From Nitrospira sp. (GTDB lineage: Bacteria; Nitrospirota; Nitrospiria; Nitrospirales; Nitrospiraceae), in assembly GCA_015903945.1 (NCBI GenBank), contig JABMDL010000017.1:1-62034 (forward strand): a stretch of DNA of 62,034 bases. Reading direction: 5' to 3'. Shown in pieces: positions 1 to 11,548 of the stretch (position 1 is the stretch's first letter; each line of letters begins with the position of its first letter). The translations under genes and the position numbers were made by a program. Under the pieces are notes generated by a model. That model worked only from the letters and a program-made list of their open reading frames with translations, had not been told where the DNA came from and searched no databases.

Positions 1-321
1 CCGGCTCCGTGCGCGTGCAGTGCCGCCGCGCAACCTGCGCCGCCGCCGCCAATGATCAGCACATCGGCCGCATGGTGGGGGGTCAAATCTACCGTGCTGC
101 CGATGGGACTGTCCCCCTCAAGCAATGTCGCCAATTCAACGACGGTCTTGTCGCCTTCGTTCGGGCCGAATCGGATCGGCCGATAGGCGCTCGCTCTCCA
201 GTCCGGGTGGTATTTGTGAATCAGCTGATCGCGGTCGGCAGGGGAAAATTTGGGGATGGTTTGCTTGCGGCGAGCATCCCTGGTCTGATGAACGATCTGT
301 TGAAGTGCGTGGATGTCCATG
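1..321 (-). CDS. Succinate dehydrogenase/fumarate reductase-type flavoprotein subunit (N-terminal part, cut by window edge)
   Basis: Only the first 107 codons are present; the gene continues past position 1. The start ATG at 321 is followed by about 80 residues of lead-in and then an FAD/NAD(P)-binding Rossmann motif, GGGGAGCAAALHA, near the truncated end. This dinucleotide-binding signature is typical of SdhA/FrdA flavoproteins, which bind FAD and interconvert fumarate and succinate. It lies about 90 bp downstream of an iron-sulfur subunit gene at the end of an rTCA operon, which suggests the fumarate-reducing direction. Family is well supported by context; the exact subtype cannot be judged from the N-terminus alone. 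Confidence 0.8.
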
Positions 322-414
322 ATTCGTTAGTTACAAGTAGAAAAGTTGACAAGTTGCAAGTTCATCGGACTCGACCGACTTCCGAACTTTCCACTTTCAC
401 ACCTTATAACTTTC

Positions 415-1128
415 TCACTTCACAGAGGCACAATGTTCCACCAGTTCTTTCTCGTTCATCGACAGAACCTTCTTCCACTCATCGTCGAACCGGCCGTCCT
501 TGATCTCCTTGATGCGCGTATCCAATCCGGCTGGCTTCTCTGTAAAATGCGCCCCCTGTGCGCGGCTGACGTAGAGCGCCACGAGGTTCGGAGCAATATC
601 GGCGATGCAGACCGGCGTGCACATGCCGCACATGACGCAGTCCATGAACATCTCCGAGACGCTCTGGAAGTCGCCGAAGACCGCCTTCCACACCCCTTCC
701 CGCACGTCGATCTTCTGCGGGCAAGCTTCGGTACAGGCGTTACAATTCCGGCAGAGTGGGGCCTCTGGATACAGATTGAAAAGATCTTGCTTGGGGTCTT
801 GAAGCTTCTGAATATCGTACAGCGCCTTGCGCGCCGGGAAGGGTGGCATCATCGTAAAGGACATGCCGTCCTGGACCGCCGTCTGGCAGGCCAGACACGT
901 TCTCACCTTGGGATCATCCTTGGTCCGATAGTAGGTTGCGCAGGCACCGCAGAATCCACCGAGGCAGCCGACGCCGCGCACGACTTCCTGGCCGGCATAC
1001 CACATGGCCTTGATGACGGTGATCCCTTCCGGCACCTCGTACTTCTTGCCGGCAATTTCAATCGTCACCATCCGATGCGTGAGCACCTCGGGCTGATCGA
1101 TTACATTCTGGTTGTCGTCGGTTGCCAT
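415..1128 (-). CDS. Fumarate reductase/succinate dehydrogenase-type iron-sulfur subunit
   Basis: The 237-residue protein has an N-terminal plant-type [2Fe-2S] domain with Cys55, Cys60, Cys63 and Cys78. Two four-cysteine clusters follow: CRNCNACTEACP (126-136) and CVMCGMCTPVC (164-174). This layout matches electron-transfer subunits of the SdhB/FrdB class, which pass electrons between a quinone or other donor and the flavoprotein. The flavoprotein gene follows directly. The two four-Cys sets suggest two [4Fe-4S] centres, whereas classical SdhB carries one [4Fe-4S] and one [3Fe-4S]. Related proteins occur in heterodisulfide or thiol-driven reductases, so the electron donor is uncertain. Confidence 0.85.
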   Translation of the reverse strand: MATDDNQNVIDQPEVLTHRMVTIEIAGKKYEVPEGITVIKAMWYAGQEVVRGVGCLGGFCGACATYYRTKDDPKVRTCLACQTAVQDGMSFTMMPPFPARKALYDIQKLQDPKQDLFNLYPEAPLCRNCNACTEACPQKIDVREGVWKAVFGDFQSVSEMFMDCVMCGMCTPVCIADIAPNLVALYVSRAQGAHFTEKPAGLDTRIKEIKDGRFDDEWKKVLSMNEKELVEHCASVK

Positions 1129-1182
1129 AGCTTTCAGCTTCCAGCCATCATAGCTTAGGTGCCCAGGACTGAGGACTGGGGG

Positions 1183-1220
1183 CTGAGGACTGAGTTATGA
1201 AAATTTTACTCAGTCCTCAG
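1183..1220. repeat. 13-bp perfect hairpin in icd to iron-sulfur gene spacer
   Basis: Arms CTGAGGACTGAGT (1183-1195) and ACTCAGTCCTCAG (1208-1220) are exact reverse complements around a 12-nt AT-rich loop. The flanks repeat the same GACTGAGGACT word. It may slow transcription or stabilise mRNA between icd and the downstream reductase genes. There is no clear U-tract, so I do not call a terminator. Confidence 0.6.
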
Positions 1221-1239
1221 TCCTCGCTGCTCAGTCCTA

Positions 1240-3495
<2,256 letters not shown>

Positions 3496-5742
3496 TTAGT
3501 TCAGCGCATTCAACGCCGAACCCGCCTTGAACCACGCAATCTGTTGCTCCGTCATGCTGTGGCTCGCTTGGATGGTGAGCGTGCGACCATCCGTCTTGTG
3601 TATAGTCACCACAACCGGCTTGCCAGGCGCCAGACTTTGTAGCCCCGTCACGCTGATGCGGTCTTGCTGCTCGATCTTCTCGTAATCCTTCGGGTCCGCG
3701 AAGGTCAACGCCAAGATCCCCTGTTTCTTCAAATTCGTTTCATGGATGCGCGCGAAGCTTTTCGTAATGACCGCGCGGACGTTGAGGAACCGTGGCGACA
3801 TGGCCGCATGCTCGCGGCTGCTGCCCTCGCCGTAATTTTCATCGCCGACGACAATCGACCCGATGCCTTTTGCTTTGTACGCTCTGGCAATTTGCGCCAT
3901 CGTGAGATTGGCTTCGCCGGTCAAGACATTCGTACCCTTCCCCGGCTCCGACGAAAACGCGTTGTTCGCGCCTAGGAACATGTTGTCGCTGATCTTGTCG
4001 AGGTGGCCGCGGAACTTGAGCCAGGGACCGGCCGGAGAAATATGGTCGGTCGTGGTCTTCCCCTTGGTCTTGATCAAAAGCGGCAGCTTGTCAAAATCTT
4101 TGCCGTCCCACTTGGGGAACGGCTGCAACAACTGCAACCGCTCGCTGGTCGGTGGAATGTCGACGGTCAAGTTCGACCCATCTGCAGCAGGTTCAACATA
4201 CCCCTCTTCACCCTTGGCAAAGCCCTTGGCCGGCAATTCCTCACCCACCGGCGGCTGCAGCTTGAATTCTTTTCCGTCGGCGGCCTTCACCGTCTGATTG
4301 ACCGGATCGAAGCCCAGATCGCCGGTGATCGCGTACGCCGTCACGACTTCCGGGCTCGCCAAGAATGAGAGCGTTTCGTTGATGCCGTCATTCCGGCCGG
4401 GGAAATTCCGGTTGAAGGAACTGACGATCGAATCGGCCTTCCCCTTCACTCCGTCCGCACGCTTCCACTGACCGATGCAGGGGCCGCAAGAGTTCGACAG
4501 CACGGTGCCGCCAAGTTTCTCAAATGTCTCCAAGAACCCATCACGCTTCATCGTGTGGTAAATACGCTCAGAGCCTGGCGAGACAAGGAATGACGCCTTC
4601 GCCTTCAAACCAGCCTTCAATGCCTGCTGCGCCACATGGGCCGAGCGGCTGATGTCTTCGTACGATGAATTGGTGCAGCTGCCGATCAAGGCGGCCTTCA
4701 GTTCGACCGGATAGCCCTTCTCCTTCGCTTCCGCTCTCAACTTGGAAATCGGCCGTGCCAGGTCCGGCGTATGCGGACCAACCACATGGGGTTCCAGCTT
4801 CGACAAATCGATTTCCACGATCTGATCGTAGTACTTCTCCGGCGACTGCATCACTTCGGGATCAGCCGTCAGCAACGCCTTGTTCGCCGATGCCAGATGG
4901 GCCAAATCCGCACGATCCGTGATGTTCATGTAGGCAACCATCTTCTGGTCGAAGGGGAACACGGACGTCGTCGCCCCGAGTTCAGCGCCCATATTGCAGA
5001 TGGTGCCCTTGCCTGTGGCGCTGATCGTCTCGGCGCCGGGGCCGAAGTATTCGACGATCTTATTCGTCCCGCCCTTCACGGTGAGCAGGCCACAGAGATA
5101 GAGGATCACGTCCTTCGGCGAAGCCCAGCCGCTCAATTTGCCTGTCAGTTTCACACCGATGAGTTTCGGATGGAGCACTTCCCACGGCAGGCCGGCCATG
5201 ACTTCACCGGCATCCGCTCCGCCGACACCGATCGCCAAGCCGCCCAACCCACCGCCGTTCGGCGTGTGCGAGTCAGTCCCGATGATCAGGCAGCCGGGAA
5301 ATGCATAGTTTTCCAGCACGACTTGATGGATAATCCCGGCACCCGGCTTCCAAAACCCGATGCCATACTTCTTCGCAGCAGAGGCGAGGAAGTTATAGAC
5401 TTCCTTGTTCTCATCCAAGGCGCGCATCAGGTCCTTCTGCGAGCCCATCTCGGCACGGATCAAGTGGTCGCAGTGGATCGTGCTCGGCACCGCCGCTTTC
5501 TTCTTGTTCGCCTGCATGAACTGCAGCACGGCCATCTGCGCCGTCGCGTCCTGCATGGCGACCCGGTCCGGACGCAAGGCCAACATGGCCTTCCCGCGCT
5601 CCCAGGTCTGCGTATCGAAGTTGTCCGCATGTGACACCAGAATCTTCTCGGCCAGCGTCAAGCCCCGGCCGAATTTCTTCCTGGCCTTGGCACAAGCATC
5701 CGGCATCTTTGCGTAGAGTCTCTTCGCGAGATCGAGTGACAT
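3496..5742 (-). CDS. acn: Aconitate hydratase
   Basis: The 748-residue protein interconverts citrate and isocitrate through a [4Fe-4S] cluster. Visible family marks include GSCTNSS and SNSCGPCIG, which supply cluster cysteines, and the C-terminal swivel-domain motif YGEGSSREHAA. Length fits the mitochondrial/AcnA-like aconitases. I chose the ATG at 5742 because AAGGAGAG lies 5-6 nt upstream; an in-frame extension to 5820 has no such site and reads as low-complexity sequence. It sits between aclA and icd, so it links citrate cleavage to isocitrate formation in the rTCA cycle. Confidence 0.95.
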   Translation of the reverse strand: MSLDLAKRLYAKMPDACAKARKKFGRGLTLAEKILVSHADNFDTQTWERGKAMLALRPDRVAMQDATAQMAVLQFMQANKKKAAVPSTIHCDHLIRAEMGSQKDLMRALDENKEVYNFLASAAKKYGIGFWKPGAGIIHQVVLENYAFPGCLIIGTDSHTPNGGGLGGLAIGVGGADAGEVMAGLPWEVLHPKLIGVKLTGKLSGWASPKDVILYLCGLLTVKGGTNKIVEYFGPGAETISATGKGTICNMGAELGATTSVFPFDQKMVAYMNITDRADLAHLASANKALLTADPEVMQSPEKYYDQIVEIDLSKLEPHVVGPHTPDLARPISKLRAEAKEKGYPVELKAALIGSCTNSSYEDISRSAHVAQQALKAGLKAKASFLVSPGSERIYHTMKRDGFLETFEKLGGTVLSNSCGPCIGQWKRADGVKGKADSIVSSFNRNFPGRNDGINETLSFLASPEVVTAYAITGDLGFDPVNQTVKAADGKEFKLQPPVGEELPAKGFAKGEEGYVEPAADGSNLTVDIPPTSERLQLLQPFPKWDGKDFDKLPLLIKTKGKTTTDHISPAGPWLKFRGHLDKISDNMFLGANNAFSSEPGKGTNVLTGEANLTMAQIARAYKAKGIGSIVVGDENYGEGSSREHAAMSPRFLNVRAVITKSFARIHETNLKKQGILALTFADPKDYEKIEQQDRISVTGLQSLAPGKPVVVTIHKTDGRTLTIQASHSMTEQQIAWFKAGSALNALN

Positions 5743-5905
5743 CACTCTCTCCTTACAAACGAGCCCGGGACCTGATGCCAGGAGCCAGGGAGGCGCTCTC
5801 CCAAGCCACGCATCAGCCACCAGTCTCTGGTTAGGGCGGCACTTCCCACCACTCGTCGGGCGGTAGGACCTCCCGCAGTTATTTCACCGGTGGTACTTTA
5901 CAGAC

Positions 5906-7726
5906 CTATTTCAATGGCGGGACTTCCCGCCGCTTCGGCGCTGCGTAGTTCACCAGGTAGTCGAACAGCCGGATCAATCTGCTGTCCTGCCGTTTCTGAT
6001 CCACCCAATGGCCGATCAATCCGATCGTGCGCGACAAGATAAAGAAGCCGTTCAAACTGTCGACCGGGAAGCCCAAGTCGACCAGTACGGCTGCCATCGT
6101 CCCGTCCACGTTCAAAATCAAGTTGTCCTTCTTCGCCGCCGTCACCTGCTCAACTTGCAACGCGAAATCGAGGCACGGCGTCTTGATGTGCAAGCTCTTC
6201 ACATAGCCCACGAGTTCCTTTACACGCTTGTCGGGATTGCGCAGGCTCTTCACACGGTGACCAATCCCCGGGACTGGGCCGACATTCTTTTTCATGTAGG
6301 CCAAGAAGTCTTCAACGGTCATCTTGTTGTCGACCGCGTACTTGAACCAGCGGCCCGCATCTGTGACGGCACCACCGAACCGAGGGCCGATCATGATGAG
6401 ACCAGCCGCGACCGCCTGCGACAGGCCGATACCGGCGCAAGCCGCGAGGATCGTCGCGTAGGCGCCGCTTACGCAGGGACCGTGGTCGGCAGACAACATC
6501 ATGATACGCTTAATGATTTCCGCTTCCTGCTTGGAGATGAGCCGCTTGTCCCAGAGCAGACCGATGACGTGCGGGATTTCGTAGCCCTTATTGATCAGTT
6601 CCGAGGCCGGATAGCCGTCATAGCACGGTTCGTCCCCACGGTCGTCACTGATGGTGGTCCGGATCAACGGGGCCACGATGACCTCGTCCGCCTTCATCGC
6701 CTCCTCAACGGTCTTCGGCAACTTCGGCAGGCTCGTGGGTTCGACGATCTCTTTGACCTGCCCGGACTTCAGCATCTCCTGATAAGTTTCCTTGATCGCT
6801 GGACCGAGCGCCCCGAATGTCGGGGGGACGATGGCGCCGGCCTTCTTGAGGGCGTCCGACTTGGACCGGGCCGACCCCTCGCCCTTCATGCCTTCCTTGG
6901 CTCCGGCGTGACCGAACTTCATGCCCTTCGGCAAGCTCTCTTGGCAAAACCCGGAGACGACACCGATCAGCTTGACCCGGCGCTTCTTGGCGCCGTACCA
7001 CTCTGCCGCCCGCTCCTCAAGATCGCCGCCCATTTCGCCGACGATCACGACCGCCTTGGTCTGGGGGTCGTTCTCGAACATTTCCAGGTAGCTGACGTAG
7101 TCGGTGCCGGGATAGGCATCGCCCCCGATCCCGATCGCGGTCGTGATGCCGTCCGCGAACTGCGAACAGATCCAGATGATCTCGTTGGAGAGCCCACCCG
7201 ACTTGGTGATGACGCCAAACGAGCCTTCACGATAGAGCTTGGAGAGCACCAGGTTGTCGAATGCCCCGCCGATGACACCCAGGCGGCAGGACCCGGCAGA
7301 GATGATCCCGATTGAAGAAGGCCCGTTAAACACCTTGCCTAGTTTGCGCGCATGGGCGCCGAGAATTTTTGCGTCCTTCTCGGGCACACCCTCGGTAATC
7401 ATCGACACCACCTTGATATGGGAATCGTCCAGTGCTTCCAGCCCACCCTTCATCGCGCGGTCCGCGCCGATATAGACGAGGCTGGTGTTGATGGCCGGAT
7501 GATTCTTCGTCGCTTCGGCGATGGTCTTGTAAATAGGAACCGCGATGAGCCCGCTGCCGTAGGGAATTTCGTTCGTCTTTCCGGCATCCGGAGGATAGAC
7601 GAACGCTTCGACACTCAGTGGTCTTTTGATCAAATAACAGAATTCGGCCATGCGGCGCGCGGCATTGACGCCAGCCTGCCCACCCTGAATGACGACTCGG
7701 GTGTCCTTGTTTGCCAGGATACTCAT
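5906..7726 (-). CDS. aclA: ATP-citrate lyase, large (alpha) subunit
   Basis: The 606-residue subunit works with AclB to cleave citrate into acetyl-CoA and oxaloacetate with ATP and CoA, the key rTCA step. The N-terminal half is a succinyl-CoA-synthetase-alpha-like CoA-binding/ligase module with the phospho-histidine in KFGHAGAKEG (His273). The C-terminal part (about 340-606) is citrate-synthase-like and includes GIGHRVKSLRNPDKRVKEL. The two-gene arrangement is the one known from Chlorobium, Aquificales relatives and Nitrospira. aclB lies immediately upstream, separated by about 75 bp of tandem GCTGAT-type words. Confidence 0.96.
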   Translation of the reverse strand: MSILANKDTRVVIQGGQAGVNAARRMAEFCYLIKRPLSVEAFVYPPDAGKTNEIPYGSGLIAVPIYKTIAEATKNHPAINTSLVYIGADRAMKGGLEALDDSHIKVVSMITEGVPEKDAKILGAHARKLGKVFNGPSSIGIISAGSCRLGVIGGAFDNLVLSKLYREGSFGVITKSGGLSNEIIWICSQFADGITTAIGIGGDAYPGTDYVSYLEMFENDPQTKAVVIVGEMGGDLEERAAEWYGAKKRRVKLIGVVSGFCQESLPKGMKFGHAGAKEGMKGEGSARSKSDALKKAGAIVPPTFGALGPAIKETYQEMLKSGQVKEIVEPTSLPKLPKTVEEAMKADEVIVAPLIRTTISDDRGDEPCYDGYPASELINKGYEIPHVIGLLWDKRLISKQEAEIIKRIMMLSADHGPCVSGAYATILAACAGIGLSQAVAAGLIMIGPRFGGAVTDAGRWFKYAVDNKMTVEDFLAYMKKNVGPVPGIGHRVKSLRNPDKRVKELVGYVKSLHIKTPCLDFALQVEQVTAAKKDNLILNVDGTMAAVLVDLGFPVDSLNGFFILSRTIGLIGHWVDQKRQDSRLIRLFDYLVNYAAPKRREVPPLK

Positions 7727-7738
7727 CGGAAACCTCCA

Positions 7739-7800
7739 ACAGTGACGCTTTCAGCGGTCAGCACTCAGCCGACAGCTGATGGCTGATAGCTGACTGCTCG
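7739..7800. repeat. Low-complexity word repeat between aclB and aclA
   Basis: The spacer consists of variations of a CAGCTGAT/GCTGAC word, for example AGCTGATGGCTGATAGCTGA. It separates two genes that must be co-expressed, so it may be a co-transcribed structured spacer or simple slippage product. No gene or promoter is evident in it. Confidence 0.5.
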
Positions 7801-8997
7801 TTACTTCTGTAATGCTTTATCGACGATGTCGGTCAACGGTGTGTAGCGATCGAAGACGTTGATATCGAAGCCTTCGTCCTTCAACGCGCGCATCGCGTCG
7901 AGCCCTTCCTTCTCACGCGGGCCGCCTCGGCGCACCCAAATCTTCACGTCCTTCATCTTGCCGTCGGCTTTGGCCTTGCGGAAGCCGTTGATGATGCCGC
8001 CGAAGGTCTTTTTGACGTCGGTGAAGTTGGCAATGGCTCCGCCGACGATGATGTTCTTGATGCCGGGCAAGGAGCAGACTTTCTCCGTCAATACTTCCAC
8101 GGCCCAATCGGGCGGATCGCCGGAGTATTCGGCATAATTCGCCAACTTCCCGCCGCGCGCGACTACCGCATCGGAGTAATACACGCTCGCGCCGCCACCG
8201 GCCGGGAGCATCGCCGTATCGCCACCGGGGATTTCGATAAACTTGACCGAGCCCTTGATCTTGCTGTCCACCGCCATCACTTCCAGTTCCTCTTTGCTGT
8301 AGGCGCGGCCAAACTCCGCGGCAAAGGCAAAGTTCCAGTCGGGGTGGCGGAACTTGGCGTCGCCGTCGAGCAAGGTGACCGCATCGAGCGCAACAAACGC
8401 ACCATCGCTCTCGCGCGTGACGACGGGATTCACTTCGAGGTACTGCGCATCTTCGCTGTCGAAGCAGGTAAACATCTTGCCGGCAAAGTCGGCCATCTTC
8501 TTGGTGAGCGGCCCGGTAAAACCCGCGTCCTTGGCGAGTTGTTCCAGCGCCTCAGGGGAAGGAGCCTGTCCAACTGCGAGACACAGGCGCTTTACACGGT
8601 CCCAGTTGGACTCGACTTCGATCCCGCCACAGTTGGCGACGAGAATTTCTGCGCCTTCGCGGGTGGACTTCACCGCACAATAATATTCTTCCTTGTGAGC
8701 GATCATTTCGGAGACGATGACTTGTGAGACCGTGATGCTGCCGACTTGACGGCCGATCATCTCTTTCGTAGCAGCGACCGCGCCGTTGAGGTCGAGGCCG
8801 ACCTTCACAAGCCCCAGCTTGAACCGCGAGCCCAGCGCTTCGTGGGCTTTCGCCACGAGCTTCGATGTCTTCATCCACTCGTTGGCTTGTCCGAGCTTGG
8901 CAAGCTCGTCCGCCGATGTGACGACGACATAATTGGGAACGTGGATACCCCACTTCTTCATCAGCCCCATCCCGGGGCCTTCCAACACCTTGGCCAT
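7801..8997 (-). CDS. aclB: ATP-citrate lyase, small (beta) subunit
   Basis: The 398-residue protein is the ATP-grasp/succinyl-CoA-synthetase-beta-like partner of AclA. It supplies the nucleotide-binding part that phosphorylates the AclA histidine. Family marks include the N-terminal MAKVLEGPGMGLMKKWGI and the Gly-rich LPAGGGASVYYSDAVVARGG phosphate-binding stretch. The start ATG at 8997 follows AAGGAGTGAGTC, a strong ribosome site. It is the first gene of the minus-strand rTCA operon; about 200 bp without a gene lie upstream and probably hold the operon promoter (a TATACACT word occurs near 9017-9024 on the minus strand). Confidence 0.95.
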   Translation of the reverse strand: MAKVLEGPGMGLMKKWGIHVPNYVVVTSADELAKLGQANEWMKTSKLVAKAHEALGSRFKLGLVKVGLDLNGAVAATKEMIGRQVGSITVSQVIVSEMIAHKEEYYCAVKSTREGAEILVANCGGIEVESNWDRVKRLCLAVGQAPSPEALEQLAKDAGFTGPLTKKMADFAGKMFTCFDSEDAQYLEVNPVVTRESDGAFVALDAVTLLDGDAKFRHPDWNFAFAAEFGRAYSKEELEVMAVDSKIKGSVKFIEIPGGDTAMLPAGGGASVYYSDAVVARGGKLANYAEYSGDPPDWAVEVLTEKVCSLPGIKNIIVGGAIANFTDVKKTFGGIINGFRKAKADGKMKDVKIWVRRGGPREKEGLDAMRALKDEGFDINVFDRYTPLTDIVDKALQK

Positions 8998-9198
8998 GAC
9001 TCACTCCTTCAATAGTGTATACGTCGCTGCTAAGGGGAGCAGGATTGTAACGAAATCAACCCGGTGACTCAAGACACCAGAGGGACTATTGTGGTAGGGC
9101 TCAAAAGGCCTAGCGCTGCCTCTGGCAGACCCGATACGGCCTCACGTGATCATAACTCATGGGTTTGAAATGGTTTTCTTCACATTGGCCGCGAGGTT

Positions 9199-10038
9199 TC
9201 ATCGCCACTTCCGAGGATCTTGGCATCGGGGGCAAAAGAATGCACTGCGCTCGCTCTGAAGACGGCGGATTGTCCGCCCGCAATGGTTGGGACATGGCTG
9301 GCCTTCTTTCCCATACACAAGATGGCGTTGTTTGAACTGCCCCTCGGTTCCGTCGGGCGCGAAGAAATCCTTCACGCTTGATCCTCCGCAGGCAATGGCA
9401 CTGCGCAACACCTCTTGAGTGACATCATAGAGCCGTTCGACCCTTGTGGATGGGAGACGGCATGCCATGACGTTGGAATGCAGCCCGGCTCGAAACAAAA
9501 TCTCATTCGCATAGATATTCCCGATGCCGGCAAGCGATTGCTGGTGCATCAATAACGGCTTCAACCTGCCTCTTCGACTTGTCATGAGCCGCTGAAAATC
9601 ACCGAATGAGACCGCCAACGGATCATACCCGAACCGGCGAGCACGGTATTGGTCCAACCCCGGTTGATCGAGGAACGAGAGCCGGCCAAATCGGCGCGGA
9701 TTCCAGTAGCGCAGCCCCGCTTCCCGTCCGCCGGTGAACGCTATCCGAAGATGCACGTGCTGCGGATGTTTGATCTGCACCGATGGGAATAGCAGCAACC
9801 CCGTCATGCCCAGTTCAGCCACGAGATAACGCGCGACCTGGTTCTTGACGAATCGAAGAGCCACGCTCTTCCCATATCGATCGACCTGTTGCAAAACAGA
9901 TCCGAGGTACCAAGGAAGCGAAGAGAATCCCTCTCGAACGATATCCTTCCGGCCCACCCAGCAGTCGGTGACCTGCGCTCCGACCAAGGCGGCTCGCAGT
10001 TGGCACGCCACCACTTCAGCCTCAGGCAACTCCGGCAT
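9199..10038 (-). CDS. mutM: Formamidopyrimidine-DNA glycosylase (Fpg/MutM family)
   Basis: The 279-residue protein begins PELPEAE, giving the catalytic Pro2 and Glu3 of bifunctional Fpg/Nei glycosylases that excise oxidised purines such as 8-oxoguanine. Lys57 in YGKSVAL fits the conserved lysine. An H2TH region (LAGIGNIYANEILF) is present. The C-terminal zinc finger is unusual: Cys249, His252, Cys253, Cys269 and Cys272, so the usual CxxC half reads CPNHC. His252 occupies the normal second-cysteine position. Fpg versus a Nei-type specificity cannot be settled by eye, but the length and N-terminus favour Fpg. Confidence 0.88.
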   Translation of the reverse strand: MPELPEAEVVACQLRAALVGAQVTDCWVGRKDIVREGFSSLPWYLGSVLQQVDRYGKSVALRFVKNQVARYLVAELGMTGLLLFPSVQIKHPQHVHLRIAFTGGREAGLRYWNPRRFGRLSFLDQPGLDQYRARRFGYDPLAVSFGDFQRLMTSRRGRLKPLLMHQQSLAGIGNIYANEILFRAGLHSNVMACRLPSTRVERLYDVTQEVLRSAIACGGSSVKDFFAPDGTEGQFKQRHLVYGKEGQPCPNHCGRTIRRLQSERSAFFCPRCQDPRKWR

Positions 10039-10122
10039 ATCGGCAGTCCCTCAGAAAAGTCTGATTAGGCCACAGGCTTGTGGGTAAAGACAATGTGTGG
10101 GAGAGTGCGCGCCGCAGCTAGG

Positions 10123-10533
10123 TTACGCGGCTTGGCGAAGAGTGAGGACGCGTTCGATCGCATCTTCGAGGTTCGGGAGCGGCATGGCGCCGGGGCGGCG
10201 AGTCATGACCAGCTTCAACACATCGGCATAGGCCATGTTCTCCACGCAGCACAGATAGGCCATGACCACTGAAACGGACCGGCCCATTCCGGCACGGCAG
10301 CAAACCATGACCCGATTGTCCGTCAGATGCTGTTCCACCCACCGGACGGCATCGGCCAATCGCCTCGGATCCGCTTCGTCGAAATCCTTGAATGGGATCT
10401 TGCCGTAGGCGAGCCATTTCGGCGCATCGATTGTGTATTCTTCGGCCACCAGCAACAGTGCGCCGATTTGAACAGGCGGTTGCATGGCATCGTTGATGTT
10501 CCCGACAAGCAGCCGATCCGTAATGAGATGCAT
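10123..10533 (-). CDS. Dual-specificity-type protein phosphatase
   Basis: The 136-residue protein carries the cysteine-phosphatase P-loop CRAGMGRS (Cys79 to Arg85, CX5R) with an upstream acidic segment (FKDFDEAD, about 48-55) that can provide the general acid. The size is that of a minimal dual-specificity phosphatase. The substrate is unknown; bacterial relatives dephosphorylate proteins, phosphoinositides or nucleotides. It stands alone, convergent with nothing and 85 bp upstream of mutM on the same strand, so no pathway can be assigned from neighbours. Confidence 0.8.
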   Translation of the reverse strand: MHLITDRLLVGNINDAMQPPVQIGALLLVAEEYTIDAPKWLAYGKIPFKDFDEADPRRLADAVRWVEQHLTDNRVMVCCRAGMGRSVSVVMAYLCCVENMAYADVLKLVMTRRPGAMPLPNLEDAIERVLTLRQAA

Positions 10534-10658
10534 GGCATGGCTAGTATAGGCACTCCGCTTGAAAGATCAAGCATCGGTCAGATCCCTGCGGTTGCAGTCT
10601 ATTTCCAGAGACAGCTATACTGAAGTCGGTTGCTCAATGGAGAAAGCGGTCACCCTCA

Positions 10659-11018
10659 ATGGTTACATTGACCCAGCAGGAAGTGGAACGGCGCCTCGGC
10701 ACGGTCCCTTGCGCGATCTGTAAACAATCCAGCTTTGCCATCGACGAACGGTTTATGGGCACAGACGGCGACTGGCGTGGCCTCTGCAAGAAGTGTTTTT
10801 ATACATTTCCGGTCTATACCGACATGGAATTCTATCTGCGAACGCAACCTGATGTACCGCTGCGACTAAGAGAAATATCCTGCACCGCCTGCAACCACAA
10901 GGGAGTCAGTCTCGATTTCCGAGCCACCATGTCCGTGCGGGAAGCCTTTTATTTTGTGACTTGCCAGGGTTGCAAGCGGCAGTTTCCAGAGAAATCGTCG
11001 TTGGAGGCATTCGAATAA
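10659..11018 (+). CDS. Small zinc-ribbon-like protein with four CxxC motifs, unknown function
   Basis: The 119-residue protein contains CAIC, CKKC, CTAC and CQGC, i.e. two pairs of zinc-knuckle motifs, with the first pair about 35 residues apart and the second about 40 apart. This pattern suggests two zinc-ribbon modules, used for nucleic-acid or protein contacts in many families. No signal peptide or membrane segment is seen. I do not recognise the family. The ATG at 10659 is preceded by AGAAAGCGGTCACCCTCA with no strong ribosome site. Confidence 0.6.
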   Translation: MVTLTQQEVERRLGTVPCAICKQSSFAIDERFMGTDGDWRGLCKKCFYTFPVYTDMEFYLRTQPDVPLRLREISCTACNHKGVSLDFRATMSVREAFYFVTCQGCKRQFPEKSSLEAFE

Positions 11019-11056
11019 ATCAGCAAACCCCGGCGATCCTCGTGTATAGTGCCCAT

Positions 11057-11239
11057 ATGACTGACACGCCCAAACAAACCAACCAGCCTTCGCCGGAAGA
11101 GAAGCCCAAGGCGAGAAAAGAGCTTCCGCTCATCTCCGTCCCTGATGACCGCGACCTGATCGCCGAAGAAATGGCCGAGCTGTTCGAGGAAGACAAAGTC
11201 TCCCACAAACACGGCAGCTCAGAGCCGGAAGCGGACTGA
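11057..11239 (+). CDS. Small acidic/charged hypothetical protein
   Basis: A possible 60-residue protein rich in Glu, Lys, Pro and Asp, with a predicted helical stretch DLIAEEMAELFEED. It lies 38 bp after the CxxC protein in the same direction and could be co-transcribed. I do not recognise it. No good ribosome site precedes the ATG, so the call rests on coding-like composition only. A start at 10961 in the same frame would overlap the upstream gene and is less likely. Confidence 0.4.
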   Translation: MTDTPKQTNQPSPEEKPKARKELPLISVPDDRDLIAEEMAELFEEDKVSHKHGSSEPEAD

Positions 11240-11548
11240 CTTCTTAAAGATTTTCAGAAATCATCAGCAAGCGGAAGCCCCCTGCCTCCAGACCTCTCGG
11301 CGCGACCCTTCTGGGTTTCAGCGAGCGGAAGCCTTCTGGAATTCCTTCAGCTGCGATCATGTGATCGCAGAGCTTCAGTCAGTTCCAGTTTTCCTTCTCC
11401 CTGAACCCTCAGTGGGTCCCCGCGCCTCCGGTGAAGTCGGCAGGTAGCTCCCGCTTGCTGCTCCTAAAAAAAGGCAAAAGGCGACGAGTCGCACACAGAC
11501 CCGTCACCACGATAAGAAACGTGACTTCCTTCCTTCACGGCGATCTCC
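11240..11548. other. Gene-free spacer with direct repeat and palindrome
   Basis: No gene is seen. The word AGC(A/G)AGCGGAAGCC occurs twice (about 11266-11279 and 11320-11333). A near-perfect palindrome, CTGCGATCATGTGATCGCAG, lies at 11351-11370 with 9-bp arms and a 2-nt centre. The spacing is too short for a stable RNA hairpin but suits a dimeric DNA-binding protein. The stretch separates core genes from the accessory islet. Confidence 0.45.
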
